Assembly: GCF_000234355.1 (NCBI RefSeq) | Contig: NZ_AGQV01000002.1 | Coordinates: forward strand, 62,001 to 126,000 | DNA length: 64,000 bases | Origin: Gluconobacter morbifer G707 | GTDB lineage: Bacteria; Pseudomonadota; Alphaproteobacteria; Acetobacterales; Acetobacteraceae | Reading direction: 5' to 3' | Shown here: positions 55,472 to 63,526 of the stretch, piece after piece | Layout: every line of letters starts with the position of its first letter | Position numbering within the stretch: the first letter of the stretch is position 1 | Made by a program: the position numbers and the translations under genes | The notes under the pieces: model-generated | What the model saw: the letters and a program-made list of their open reading frames with translations, nothing else | Database searches by the model: none | What the model was told of the DNA's origin: nothing

Positions 55472-55866
55472 GGGTCGTTTTCTTTCTCAAGCTGGCATTC
55501 CAGAATGACGAAGCGTTTCCTACCGGCGATTTCCCGCATGCGCCGTATCCGGAAGATCTCCATGCGGATGCTTTGATCAACTCGCTTTGTCTGTCGGATA
55601 ATGGCGTCAGCATTGGTGACGGCATCCAGCCATCGGATAAAAATCCGATGGGTTATTGGCGCACCATCGACCTGTTCGATACCGCCTGCAGCCGCCCAGA
55701 AGCTAAGGGCTCCTACTGGCTGCACATCGCCGCGCACTTTCTGGACATTCCCCAGAGTTTCAATGATGCCTGTTCCCTCATCGAGGGCCTGTGCAACTTG
55801 CTGTCGCGTCGCCAGAAGAAGTGGCCAGCGCAGCCGGCCTATTCGAACCGACTCACTCTCAGCCAT
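55456..55866 (-). CDS. Head-tail joining/stopper protein (SPP1 gp16/HK97 gp9-like)
   Basis: The 136-residue product shows IETLGNVQKVRGDVQPVGAL then SFWAAAGGIEQVDGAPITHR and FIRWLDAVTNADAIIRQTKR, ending in FRIRRMREIAGRKRFVILEC. This is the common pattern of the head-tail joining family that closes the head. It is one base from the connector. Confidence 0.82.
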   Translation of the reverse strand: MAESESVRIGRLRWPLLLATRQQVAQALDEGTGIIETLGNVQKVRGDVQPVGALSFWAAAGGIEQVDGAPITHRIFIRWLDAVTNADAIIRQTKRVDQSIRMEIFRIRRMREIAGRKRFVILECQLEKENDPWPMP

Positions 55867-55867
55867 T

Positions 55868-56509
55868 CTACCCTCCGAAGGTTATCAGCCGGTATGGAGC
55901 TAGGAGAGCCTCTGCCGCAGCAGGGATCTGTGCATCCGTATCCCCCCGGTTTTCGTAGAGATACGACGCGATCATCATCACTGCCTGCACGATTGGAACC
56001 GGAATCACAGAAGGGTCGGCTCCATACCCAGCTTCGAAAATCGTGCTCAGATGCTGGATAGGCCCTTCAATTGCATCAGGCAGGATCCGAAGATGGGCTG
56101 GCTGCAGGACATTATCGAGAATGTATTTGTCTGAAGCCAGAAGCTGCGTTGTACCATCCGGACGCATCAGACTGACGCTACTCACTGACACGACCGGGCT
56201 GCGGGGCAGTTCAAGCGGTGTCCGGCCAAGGCGCGGCAACCCGAAGGCATTTCCACCTGGAAAAAAGAGTGGGGCATAAGGCGTGGGGCCAGCCGCCTGA
56301 GGCATCAAGCGCCGACCCACAGACCACTGAAGAGTCTGTGTGATCAGCGCCCGCGACAGGTATTGTTCAGCCAAAGTGCGAGCCGTAGCCAGATATATGG
56401 CCAATAGATCGTCATCATCCTCGTAATCGATACGAGTATGGCGCCGCAGTCTTTCCAGGGAGACTGGCTCGCACGAAGGAGGGGACACCACCGTAAGGGC
56501 GGTATCCAT
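55868..56509 (-). CDS. Head-tail connector protein (phiE125 gp8 family)
   Basis: The 213-residue product begins PVSLERLRRHTRIDYEDDDD then LLAIYLATARTLAEQYLSRA, typical of head-tail connector Ad1 proteins. TQTLQWSVGRRLMPQAAGPT and PRSPVVSVSSVSLMRPDGTT also fit. It is attached below the portal as the neck. The C-terminus (VQAVMMIASYLYENRGDTDA) is conserved. Confidence 0.88.
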   Translation of the reverse strand: MDTALTVVSPPSCEPVSLERLRRHTRIDYEDDDDLLAIYLATARTLAEQYLSRALITQTLQWSVGRRLMPQAAGPTPYAPLFFPGGNAFGLPRLGRTPLELPRSPVVSVSSVSLMRPDGTTQLLASDKYILDNVLQPAHLRILPDAIEGPIQHLSTIFEAGYGADPSVIPVPIVQAVMMIASYLYENRGDTDAQIPAAAEALLAPYRLITFGG

Positions 56510-56512
56510 GGC

Positions 56513-56713
56513 TTAGGCCTTCCGAACCGGTGCCGAGACCTTGGTGGTACGGTCTTCCTTGGCGAGAAGATCTTCGTAGGGCTTCGCAAGCTTCAGCCGG
56601 ATCAGCTTTTCACAGATCGGGCGCGGAAAGCTTGCGGATTCACCAGCATTATAGGTGTTTCCACCGACGCCCTGGCGCCGGAGGAATGTCACACTCGCAT
56701 CAGTCGAGTTCAT
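56513..56713 (-). CDS. Small phage protein next to the connector (66 residues)
   Basis: The 66-residue product has FLRRQGVGGNTYNAGESASF and PRPICEKLIRLKLAKPYEDL, then basic residues. Similar small proteins with a GxxYNxGExAxF pattern occur between capsid and connector genes in other phages, with unknown function. The spacing to neighbours is 3 and 11 bases. Confidence 0.65.
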   Translation of the reverse strand: MNSTDASVTFLRRQGVGGNTYNAGESASFPRPICEKLIRLKLAKPYEDLLAKEDRTTKVSAPVRKA

Positions 56714-56724
56714 CAGAGGCTCCT

Positions 56725-57204
56725 TTAGGCCGCAGGGTAGCGGGCAAAGCCTGCCGCAATGACCGCTGCCATAATGGTCGCGGTATCCTTTTCAGAGGCC
56801 GACAGCGTCGGCGTGAACAGGATCCGGAAGTACTGCTGGGCAGACGCCACATAGACCTCAAGGCCAGTAACCGTCTCCACGGTACTGCCTCCCGTGGCGC
56901 CGGTACCGACAACACCTGGATCAGCAGGATCGCCGTAGGATGATTCGTAAGGCTCCCACGTCACACCATCCCCGCTCGTCTGGAACGTGATGTCCGTCAG
57001 GCTGAGTGTCGCGGCAGCGGAGAGAGTTGCGGAAGACTGAAGAAGAAACACAAGCGACTGAGGGACACCCAAAGCCACCAGATCGATGGTGATGCCTGTT
57101 ACGGCGGCAGCATTTCCCGCGCCTCCCGCAACCGCATTGACGACGGCCGCAGCTGCGACCGCCGAAAAGTAGGATTTTGGATCCCGAAGGCCAACGATAT
57201 CCAT
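56725..57204 (-). CDS. Prophage head-region protein, unknown
   Basis: The 159-residue product (SYFSAVAAAAVVNAVAGGAG, LQSSATLSAAATLSLTDITF, QTSGDGVTWEPYESSYGDPA) has a beta-rich composition with no recognised family. It follows the major capsid gene, where decoration or head fibre proteins are often encoded. FRILFTPTLSASEKDTATIM at the end gives no hint. Decoration is inferred only from position. Confidence 0.6.
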   Translation of the reverse strand: MDIVGLRDPKSYFSAVAAAAVVNAVAGGAGNAAAVTGITIDLVALGVPQSLVFLLQSSATLSAAATLSLTDITFQTSGDGVTWEPYESSYGDPADPGVVGTGATGGSTVETVTGLEVYVASAQQYFRILFTPTLSASEKDTATIMAAVIAAGFARYPAA

Positions 57205-57244
57205 GGTCTATATCCGTAGAAGTTGAAAAGTGTGACGTCGGCCG

Positions 57245-58648
57245 TCAGGACGGCTGCCAGGTTACGCCCTGGACCATGGCAATCGCTTCGTCGTGCCTCA
57301 TCTGGAAATCATGCTCCGAGATGGCGCGGACGAGGGTCTGATCCTGCTGGAACGTCGAAACGGTGTTCCCATCCAGATCCTGATAGGAGGCCTCTCGGGA
57401 AACACTCAGTTCCATGGACATGGAATCCAGAAGAAGAGCCTGGGTCATTTCCACCAGATAGATCTCAGAGCACCCGGTGACCGAACTGATCGTCAGATTG
57501 GTGGGGATCTGTGTCGTGGTCTTGTAAGGGATGCCAAGGATCTTTCCGTCATTCATCTCGTCGCGATAGACGTACTGCCCATAGGCATTGAGCAGCGAAT
57601 AGAGGAACATCTCGCTGCGCGGATTCATGATCCAGCACGGCTTCTGAACCGTGATGTTGGCCATGCGCAGACGAGTGATGGCACCCGTCAGAGCCGAATT
57701 GACCGTTGCGAGCGAAACATCCGAACTGGCCGAAATGATCGAAGAAGCCAGGCAGAAGGATTTGAAACCGCGGGGGCTGTCATTCAGGCCATCGCCACGG
57801 ATAAAGGCCAGATCTTCTCGCCGAGCCATAACCTGCACGATATCGTCACGCACAAACGCATCCACTGCGGGATCACTGTAACGCATGAGGTCATTCGAGA
57901 CGGGGACGAGGGCTGTCAGCTTTTTGTAGCTGGCCACGATCTGGTCAAGGCGCTGCTCACTGACCGGGATAGACGCCAACTCTGCACCATAGCCTGCTGT
58001 GGCAGCCTGGCTCTGGCGCGGCAGGGTCATGGTGCCACGCGGCATTGGCAGCCCGCGTGGACCAGCCGCTCGCACAACAGTCTGGGCACGAAGAAGCTCG
58101 ATGATCTCGGCCACGTAATCAGGTGGGACGATGAAGCCACCGCCCGGCCCGGAGCCGGTATTCAGAGCCTTGGTGACGGGATGGTTTTCGCCATAGACGC
58201 TCTTCGCCTCGAGGGCAGCAAGATGGGCATTTCCGCCGCCCTTTGCCATCATCTTGGCGATGCCGGCAAAGACGACACCCTTCTCGAATTTCGGCTTGGG
58301 CGTCGGAGCGGCTCGGCCAGCTCCGGCCCCCTTCCGACGAAGACGGGCAAGAGCCTTCTCGGCTTCTTCTCGGTCTTCCGGATCCTCGGGGTCCTCTGGG
58401 TCCTCGGGATCTTCCGGATCCTGTGGGTCTGCCGGCTCTGCATTATCGCCCTCGGCTTCCTGAGCGCGCTCGCAGAGGTCGATACGCTTGCCAAGGTCCG
58501 CAATCTGGCTCTCCAGTTCATCGAACCGGTCACTGTCTTCCTTCGACAGTTCTTCACCTTCCGGCAGGTCTGCAGCCTTCTGTGCGAGGGTCTTCATTCC
58601 AGCAGCGAGATTCGCCTTCTTGCGGCGAAGTTCATGCAGCTTGCGCAT
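57245..58648 (-). CDS. HK97-family major capsid protein with acidic repeat in the delta region
   Basis: The 467-residue product has an N-terminal helical scaffold domain (MRKLHELRRKKANLAAGMKT), then a tandem Pro-Glu-Asp repeat (DPEDPEDPEDPEDPED) around residue 80, a linker, and the HK97-fold capsid. The mature part probably starts near KFEKGVVFAGIAKMMAKGGG or later and contains GPGGGFIVPPDYVAEIIELL, RTMTLPRQ-like RGTMTLPRQSQAATAGYGAE, YKKLTALVPVSNDLMRYSDP, FIRGDGLNDSPRGFKSFCLA and RSEMFLYSLLNAYGQYVYRD. Cleavage of the scaffold by the upstream protease is expected. ATG 58648 is the better start, one codon after a TTG. Confidence 0.92.
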   Translation of the reverse strand: MRKLHELRRKKANLAAGMKTLAQKAADLPEGEELSKEDSDRFDELESQIADLGKRIDLCERAQEAEGDNAEPADPQDPEDPEDPEDPEDPEDREEAEKALARLRRKGAGAGRAAPTPKPKFEKGVVFAGIAKMMAKGGGNAHLAALEAKSVYGENHPVTKALNTGSGPGGGFIVPPDYVAEIIELLRAQTVVRAAGPRGLPMPRGTMTLPRQSQAATAGYGAELASIPVSEQRLDQIVASYKKLTALVPVSNDLMRYSDPAVDAFVRDDIVQVMARREDLAFIRGDGLNDSPRGFKSFCLASSIISASSDVSLATVNSALTGAITRLRMANITVQKPCWIMNPRSEMFLYSLLNAYGQYVYRDEMNDGKILGIPYKTTTQIPTNLTISSVTGCSEIYLVEMTQALLLDSMSMELSVSREASYQDLDGNTVSTFQQDQTLVRAISEHDFQMRHDEAIAMVQGVTWQPS

Positions 58649-58710
58649 CAATATATCCGTATTTTCAGAAAAGGCCGGCTAGACCGGCAATCACGCTGGC
58701 GGCCTGGTCT

Positions 58711-59379
58711 TCAGACCAGAGCGGCTCGGGCGCGCATCATGAGAAGTCGTTTCCGGCGAGAGGCAGTGTTGCTGCGTGCCTCGCTTCCCATGGAAATGTT
58801 CTGATCCTCAGCACTGACAGCGACGTCCTGGTCTGTTTGCTGGGGAGGTTCGATCAGGGCTTCCGGATTGGAAGGGATCGTCACGATGGACCATTCCAGA
58901 AGCTTCTGACGGGTGAAATCCATGCCGAAATCATCCATCCGCTCCGAGGAAAACTCGAAATCAACCGGATGAAAACCGACACTTGCAGCGTTCAGAAAGC
59001 CTCCTTGGCACATCTGAAACACGGCATCAGCGCGCGGGCCGGCAAGGGGGACATCGGGAGAGATGAATTCGACCTCAGCCCAGAGGAGGTTGTCTGTGAC
59101 ATCCACCTGAACGCTTTTACCAACCGGAAAATTTTCCGCGTCGTGGGCATAAAGAACCACAGGATTCTTCCTGTATTCCGTCAGATCCCACCCTGCTGGA
59201 TCAATGACGTCTGCATCCCGGTCGATAGCGTCAGTCGAGATGGTAAAGCGCAGACGCCTGTCTCCCGTCTGGGAAATGTCGGAAAGAGCAACCTGCTTTC
59301 GGATCCGTAAATCCGCCGGCAGTGGATCGCCTTTCCGCGCCAGCGACTTGAAGCGTCGCAATGGCGTGATGCGTGACAT
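58711..59379 (-). CDS. HK97-family prohead protease
   Basis: The 222-residue serine protease matures the capsid. The catalytic His is in VVLYAHDAENFPVGKS near residue 78, the Ser in FLNAASVGFHPVDFEF near residue 133, and EWSIVTIPSNPEALI follows. D-IDRDADVIDPAGWDLTEYRK is the typical entry. It lies between the portal and capsid genes in the standard head order, 3 bases from the portal. Confidence 0.93.
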   Translation of the reverse strand: MSRITPLRRFKSLARKGDPLPADLRIRKQVALSDISQTGDRRLRFTISTDAIDRDADVIDPAGWDLTEYRKNPVVLYAHDAENFPVGKSVQVDVTDNLLWAEVEFISPDVPLAGPRADAVFQMCQGGFLNAASVGFHPVDFEFSSERMDDFGMDFTRQKLLEWSIVTIPSNPEALIEPPQQTDQDVAVSAEDQNISMGSEARSNTASRRKRLLMMRARAALV

Positions 59380-59382
59380 GAA

Positions 59383-60744
59383 TCAGTCTCCAACGACGTT
59401 CTGGGCAGGTCCTGGCGGACCATCCGCACTGCTGACGTCTTCGGTGGCAGGTGCCGGCGCGACTGGAGCCGCGGCGGTCGGAGGCGGCTTGGTTTCCGGT
59501 TTTCCTCCCGGATCAGCCATGTTCAGGGGAATGATAAACTCGTCCCCACCTGGGACAGGGTTCATTCCTTCCCTGATCCGTACTTCATTGCGGGTCATGA
59601 ACAGACCATCCAGAGCCGTCTTGTAGGCTGTAAAACGTGACTGCTGGTCTCCCCTCAGGAGCGCCTTGAAGTCGAATTCAAAAAAGAGCTTCGAACGTTC
59701 GTCATCGAAAAGAAGCTTCTGACGGGCTCCTTGCTCAAAACGAACTGCCATCGGCGCCAAGGCATCATCGATATAAGCCTGGTTGGCATTCTCGAAGTTC
59801 GAATAATGAGCGTCCGACATATCGAACACCTTGTGAGGCGGCGTACGAAAGAGTCGACAGATGTCCGGGACTGCGAAACGCCTTGTCTCTAGGAACTGAG
59901 CTTCTTCAGACGTCATCGCAATCTTGTCGAACTTTACCCCTTCCTCAAGAACGGCAACTTTGCTGCTGTTTTCGACGCCCCCATACAGGTCTTTCCAGGA
60001 CTGCGCCATTCGCTGCGCTGCTTCGGAAGAGAGTTTGTTCGGTGAGCTCAGGACGCCCCCCAGCTGCGCCCCGTTTCGAAACAGGGTTGCACCATGTGCC
60101 TGGGCGGCAAGCGCTATGCCAATCGTATCCTGGGCAATCGCAATCGGGCTCAGTCCCAGATAGCCCCCGTCAATGGAGATGTTGCGAATATGGAGCACAT
60201 CATCGCCATGCAGCGTGAGCCCGTCTCCAAGTTGGGGATGGCTGACGTTGTAATACAGCCAGCCCTTGGGGGAGAGCAGGACATTCACGCGGTCTGGATT
60301 GAGAGGGATCAGTCCGAGAGGCTGCCCGGCTTTGCCTCTGACAATGACCGCATAAGCGTTTCCACGCAGCTCCAGGGCTGTGACCATGTAGCTGATGAAT
60401 TCAAAAGGGGTCTGCCACCCATTGGGCTGTGCCAGGAGAGCGTTTAGGGGGTGGGAGGTATCCACGATGGCGCCTCCGCCAGGCAACGACCTTTTGAGGA
60501 GAAGTGGTAATTTCCCCATGTCCTCGGCCTTGGCTTTGACACAACCATAAACCGTCGAGACCTGCATCGCTGTCAGCGGGGTGACAGGTATTCCGCTGGA
60601 ACCTGTCCATCCACCGAACATCCCCATCATATTGGGGTTTGGCCATGCAAGGCTGAAATCAGTCGGAGCCACGCTATCCGCCTTCTGGCGGCGTTGCGGC
60701 ATCGTTAGATACGGCTCCACGCGGCGCCTGGTGCGAGATGGCAT
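59383..60744 (-). CDS. HK97-family portal protein
   Basis: The 453-residue portal forms the DNA channel at the vertex. Visible are TAMQVSTVYGCVKAKAEDMG, GFEFISYMVTALELRGNAYA-like FEFISYMVTALELRGNAYAV, PLNPDRVNVLLSPKGWLYYN, DDVLHIRNISIDGGYLGLSP, and FAVPDICRLFRTPPHKVFDM. The last 60 residues are a Pro/Ala-rich tail. The gene is 18 nt from TerL. Confidence 0.94.
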   Translation of the reverse strand: MPSRTRRRVEPYLTMPQRRQKADSVAPTDFSLAWPNPNMMGMFGGWTGSSGIPVTPLTAMQVSTVYGCVKAKAEDMGKLPLLLKRSLPGGGAIVDTSHPLNALLAQPNGWQTPFEFISYMVTALELRGNAYAVIVRGKAGQPLGLIPLNPDRVNVLLSPKGWLYYNVSHPQLGDGLTLHGDDVLHIRNISIDGGYLGLSPIAIAQDTIGIALAAQAHGATLFRNGAQLGGVLSSPNKLSSEAAQRMAQSWKDLYGGVENSSKVAVLEEGVKFDKIAMTSEEAQFLETRRFAVPDICRLFRTPPHKVFDMSDAHYSNFENANQAYIDDALAPMAVRFEQGARQKLLFDDERSKLFFEFDFKALLRGDQQSRFTAYKTALDGLFMTRNEVRIREGMNPVPGGDEFIIPLNMADPGGKPETKPPPTAAAPVAPAPATEDVSSADGPPGPAQNVVGD

Positions 60745-60762
60745 CCGGGCTTCTCCTGGGTA

Positions 60763-62547
60763 TTAGAATGCAAGCAGCCCCCTTTCTTCGTAAACGGAGC
60801 CTGTACTTTCCCCTCCCAGATAACGGGAGCGGGCCATTATGAGAGCGACGGGGCCGTCGATCTTGTTCTCTGGACGTGCCTTCCGAGGAAAGACCTGTTC
60901 TTTTCCGTCTTCTCGGGCCTCTACGTTCGACATCATCCAGGTCATAGGGTCATTCTTCTCGCACCCATGCTCGAATTTCCCGGCATCGATCTCAGCTGCA
61001 ACCTGCTTCATAGGTTCTGAATAATTCCGGGCGTTCTGATCGAACTGGATGACCGTAACGCCTTTATCCATCAGGCTTGTTACAAGCATGGTTGCTTGAG
61101 CCGGATCGAAGACAACTTCTGCCACTGTGAATTGCTGCCGGATCTCCTCCAGATCGTCCTCAATACGCTTGAAGTCGATCATGTTGCCGTCAGTCACGAT
61201 CAAGGATGGATCTGCGGAATTTGCCCAGCCTCGGTAGTGCTCATTGGCCGGAACATCGAGAGCCGCCTCCGGGAGGTAGTATTTTCCGAAGGTGGCAAAG
61301 CGCCCATCTTCCAGGGGGATGAGCACCTGCATGGCGGCGATATCATTCTTGGATGCGAGATCTAGGGCGATGACTGCCGTTCGACCGTGATAGTCGTAGG
61401 CATCAAAGCCTTCTTTCCTGCAATCATTCCAGGACTGGACGTTGAAAAATCCGGACCGGCTATTCACCCAGACATTGAGATGCTTTGTCTTGAATGTTGC
61501 CTGAAGACGGGGGTTGCGAATGGCGTCTTTCTGTCGGGTCAGCAAGAATTCTTCGTTGACCGAAACCCCGATGTTTGGATTGGCCTTTCGAAGAGAGGCG
61601 GGGTCGGTCCAGTCATCTCCATCATCGATCGTCCACTCGATGTAGAAAAGCGTGTCATCCTCGAAGACCTGCTCAAGGACTTTTCGGCCTGTGAGGATCT
61701 GGTCGTAGCAGGGGCCGGCAATGTTGGAGCCGGCCGTGGTGATACCCCACATGAGCGGTTGATCACGCGCGCCCATACCGGTGAGCATCGTATCCCACAA
61801 ATCCGATGTGGCATGCTCATGGTACTCATCCACAATAGCGCATGAGGGCGATGAACCGTCCCCAGGTTTCCCGATAACGGGCTCAAAGCGCGAAGACGTG
61901 CTCAACACGTTGATGTTCGAAGCATTTACTCGAACACCATACTGGGACCGATATTCAGGCGTCTTGCGCGCCATCTCTGAAGCTGGGCGGAACACCTCCC
62001 AGGCCTGCTTTTCGCTGGTGGCGCCGCAATAAACCTCAGCGCCGTATTCATCATCTGCCGCCAGCATATACAGACCCACTGGCGCCGAGAGAGCTGACTT
62101 GCCGTTTTTGCGGGGGACGACGACCATGACAACGCGGAACCGCCGAAGCCCATCGCTTTTCCGCGTCCAGCCAAATGCATTGACCAGGATGAACGCCTGC
62201 CAGGGTTCAAGGACAATCAGTTCGCGCTTCTGAGCCCATTTCCCTTTGGTATGGGGCATGAGCTCCACAAAGCGACAGATCTTCGCGCCCTTGCGGAAAT
62301 TCAGTTCATAGGGAAAGTCTTCTTCGTCTGCCCGCAGAAGGTCGCGCTCAAAACGTTCACAGGCGAGGCGGACCCATTTACAGGCTGGGATGACGCCAGC
62401 CAGAACGTCGCGGGCATATTGTTCCGCCAGTTCGACGTGTTTGCTGTCGAGCTTCAGCCGAGATCGGCGAACGGGTTTTCCTTTTTCTCCTCTGCGGCTC
62501 CGACCCTTGACCGGTCTGCCGGCGTCAGGCCGAACCTCGCGAGCCAC
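60763..62547 (-). CDS. terL: Terminase large subunit
   Basis: The 594-residue packaging motor has an ATPase domain with Walker A VVVPRKNGKSALSAPVGLYM (VPRKNGKS) and Walker B SPSCAIVDEYHEHATSDLWD (VDEYH). The nuclease domain has the metal carboxylates in TAVIALDLASKNDIAAMQVL and AEVVFDPAQATMLVTSLM, and KIDGPVALIMARSRYLGG near the end. This is the HK97-like family associated with P27 TerS and cohesive ends. The GTG start at 62547 lies 94 nt before the terS stop. No better start is visible downstream. Confidence 0.93.
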   Translation of the reverse strand: MAREVRPDAGRPVKGRSRRGEKGKPVRRSRLKLDSKHVELAEQYARDVLAGVIPACKWVRLACERFERDLLRADEEDFPYELNFRKGAKICRFVELMPHTKGKWAQKRELIVLEPWQAFILVNAFGWTRKSDGLRRFRVVMVVVPRKNGKSALSAPVGLYMLAADDEYGAEVYCGATSEKQAWEVFRPASEMARKTPEYRSQYGVRVNASNINVLSTSSRFEPVIGKPGDGSSPSCAIVDEYHEHATSDLWDTMLTGMGARDQPLMWGITTAGSNIAGPCYDQILTGRKVLEQVFEDDTLFYIEWTIDDGDDWTDPASLRKANPNIGVSVNEEFLLTRQKDAIRNPRLQATFKTKHLNVWVNSRSGFFNVQSWNDCRKEGFDAYDYHGRTAVIALDLASKNDIAAMQVLIPLEDGRFATFGKYYLPEAALDVPANEHYRGWANSADPSLIVTDGNMIDFKRIEDDLEEIRQQFTVAEVVFDPAQATMLVTSLMDKGVTVIQFDQNARNYSEPMKQVAAEIDAGKFEHGCEKNDPMTWMMSNVEAREDGKEQVFPRKARPENKIDGPVALIMARSRYLGGESTGSVYEERGLLAF

Positions 62548-62996
62548 ATTGCCACCCGTCTATTTGCATCAGCTATTGCCGCCACTTCAGGGCGCATGCG
62601 CACCATTGGTCCGCTCTTGCCGATCGTGACGTAGGTCTGGGAGCCTCCCTCAGCGATCGTGTGCTCTTCCAGACGAGAGGTTTTTTTTCCGCTTTCGTCT
62701 GTATCATCGACCAGCTTCTGATAGGTGATCGAGCGTGCCAGAGAGTCACGCGCTTCCCATTCGTCAGAGATGGCCAGGCATAATGCTTCGAGCGCTGCAC
62801 CATCTGCGCTGGTGAGAACACCCATGTCCGTGAGTAATTTGTGCGCTTTCGTCCACGCAGCCTTCGCACGCTTCGGAAGATGAGAAGGGGCACTCAACCG
62901 GGATTTTTTCGGCTTCGGTTCAGCAGGATTCTGCCGATGCTTGCGCAACGTGCCTGACACCACTTTCAGGTGCGTTGGCTTCGGAGGACGCCCCAT
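62454..62996 (-). CDS. terS: Terminase small subunit, P27 family
   Basis: The 180-residue product matches the P27 family: GRPPKPTHLKVVSGTLRKHR, APSHLPKRAKAAWTKAHKLL, ALEALCLAISDEWEARDSLA, and YVTIGKSGPMVRMRPEVAAI, ANRRVAMWLARFGLTPADRS. It recognises the packaging site. GGAGG lies 13 nt upstream of ATG 62996. Its last 94 nt overlap the TerL frame. A cos-like segment lies just upstream. Confidence 0.94.
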   Translation of the reverse strand: MGRPPKPTHLKVVSGTLRKHRQNPAEPKPKKSRLSAPSHLPKRAKAAWTKAHKLLTDMGVLTSADGAALEALCLAISDEWEARDSLARSITYQKLVDDTDESGKKTSRLEEHTIAEGGSQTYVTIGKSGPMVRMRPEVAAIADANRRVAMWLARFGLTPADRSRVGAAEEKKENPFADLG

Positions 62997-63040
62997 AACT
63001 TTTTTCCTCCATTATGGCCGCACGAAAAAAAGATTAAGAC

Positions 63041-63092
63041 GCGGTCCACAAACGGTCGGAGGGCCAAGTAAATGACCCCCCTACCGGGGGTT
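63041..63092 (-). other. Candidate cos packaging site between HNH and terS
   Basis: On the minus strand a GC-rich palindromic segment (AACCCCCGGTAGGGGGGTCA) is followed by T-rich bases and GGACCGCG before terS. The same arrangement (a GGGGGGTCA box, then GACCGCG, between HNH and P27 terS) is recalled from cohesive-end phages. The cut position cannot be read from sequence alone. Confidence 0.5.
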
Positions 63093-63099
63093 GTGTTAC

Positions 63100-63408
63100 C
63101 TATTCGCCACACGCTGTGCGTGTGCTGTGGCAGGAATGGCACAGTGCCATACAGTTGGTTGCATCGAGCCGACGGTCAGGGGCATCGCGCAACTTCTGAA
63201 TGTGGTGGACCTCCGTCGCAGGCGTGAGCAGCTGCTCACGCCTACAATCGTGGCAAAGAGGGTTTCTGATCAGGAACCATTTGCGGAATGCCTGCCACTT
63301 TCTGTCATACCCTCTCGCGGAAGCAGATCCCCGATGACGGTCATATTGCTGGTTACGCAGGGGCTGCCTCCAGCCAGCAGGACGGTAGCGGTCAGGAGCG
63401 TTTGGCAT
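63100..63408 (-). CDS. HNH endonuclease next to terminase
   Basis: The 102-residue nuclease has the zinc CxxC pairs CHDCRRE and CHSCHS, and the ββα-metal HNH motif TEVHHIQKLRDAPDRRLDAT then NCMALCHSCHS. Basic residues dominate the N-terminus (RHRGSASARGYDRKWQAFRK). HNH proteins adjacent to terminase are needed for cos cleavage in HK97-type and related phages, which fits the cos candidate here. Confidence 0.93.
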   Translation of the reverse strand: MPNAPDRYRPAGWRQPLRNQQYDRHRGSASARGYDRKWQAFRKWFLIRNPLCHDCRREQLLTPATEVHHIQKLRDAPDRRLDATNCMALCHSCHSTRTACGE

Positions 63409-63526
63409 CAGAAGCTACAATCGAACGAATTGCTGTTATCGGAGCCCACTTCGACATGAATATGTTGATACATGTCATTCTCTCAAGAATGCAGAAAAGC
63501 CGCGCATGCTTTATCTAAAGGCCGTC

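Larger units (their letters stand above)
33656..63408 (-). mobile_element. Prophage, late region (HK97-type head, Mu-like contractile tail)
   Basis: About 30 kb of tightly packed minus-strand genes follow the order HNH, TerS, TerL, portal, protease, capsid, connectors, sheath, tube, chaperone, tape measure, baseplate, fibres, lysis, then a terminal cassette. Almost all neighbours overlap by 1-4 bases or lie within 20 nt. Structural genes look complete. The integrase, repressor and replication genes are not seen and must lie beyond position 64,000 or be missing. The left edge lies between about 32,700 and 33,650. att sites are not identified. Confidence 0.9.

Noticed and set aside
58362-58441. 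Short tandem repeat considered as a CRISPR or VNTR outside genes
   Set aside because: The period is nine bases and in frame within the capsid gene, so it is a coding repeat. No CRISPR array is seen in the window.
57293-58804. A 503-codon open frame on the plus strand antisense to the capsid gene
   Set aside because: It mirrors the codon bias of the clear HK97-type capsid gene on the other strand, and its composition (Arg/His/Gln-rich) matches no real family.
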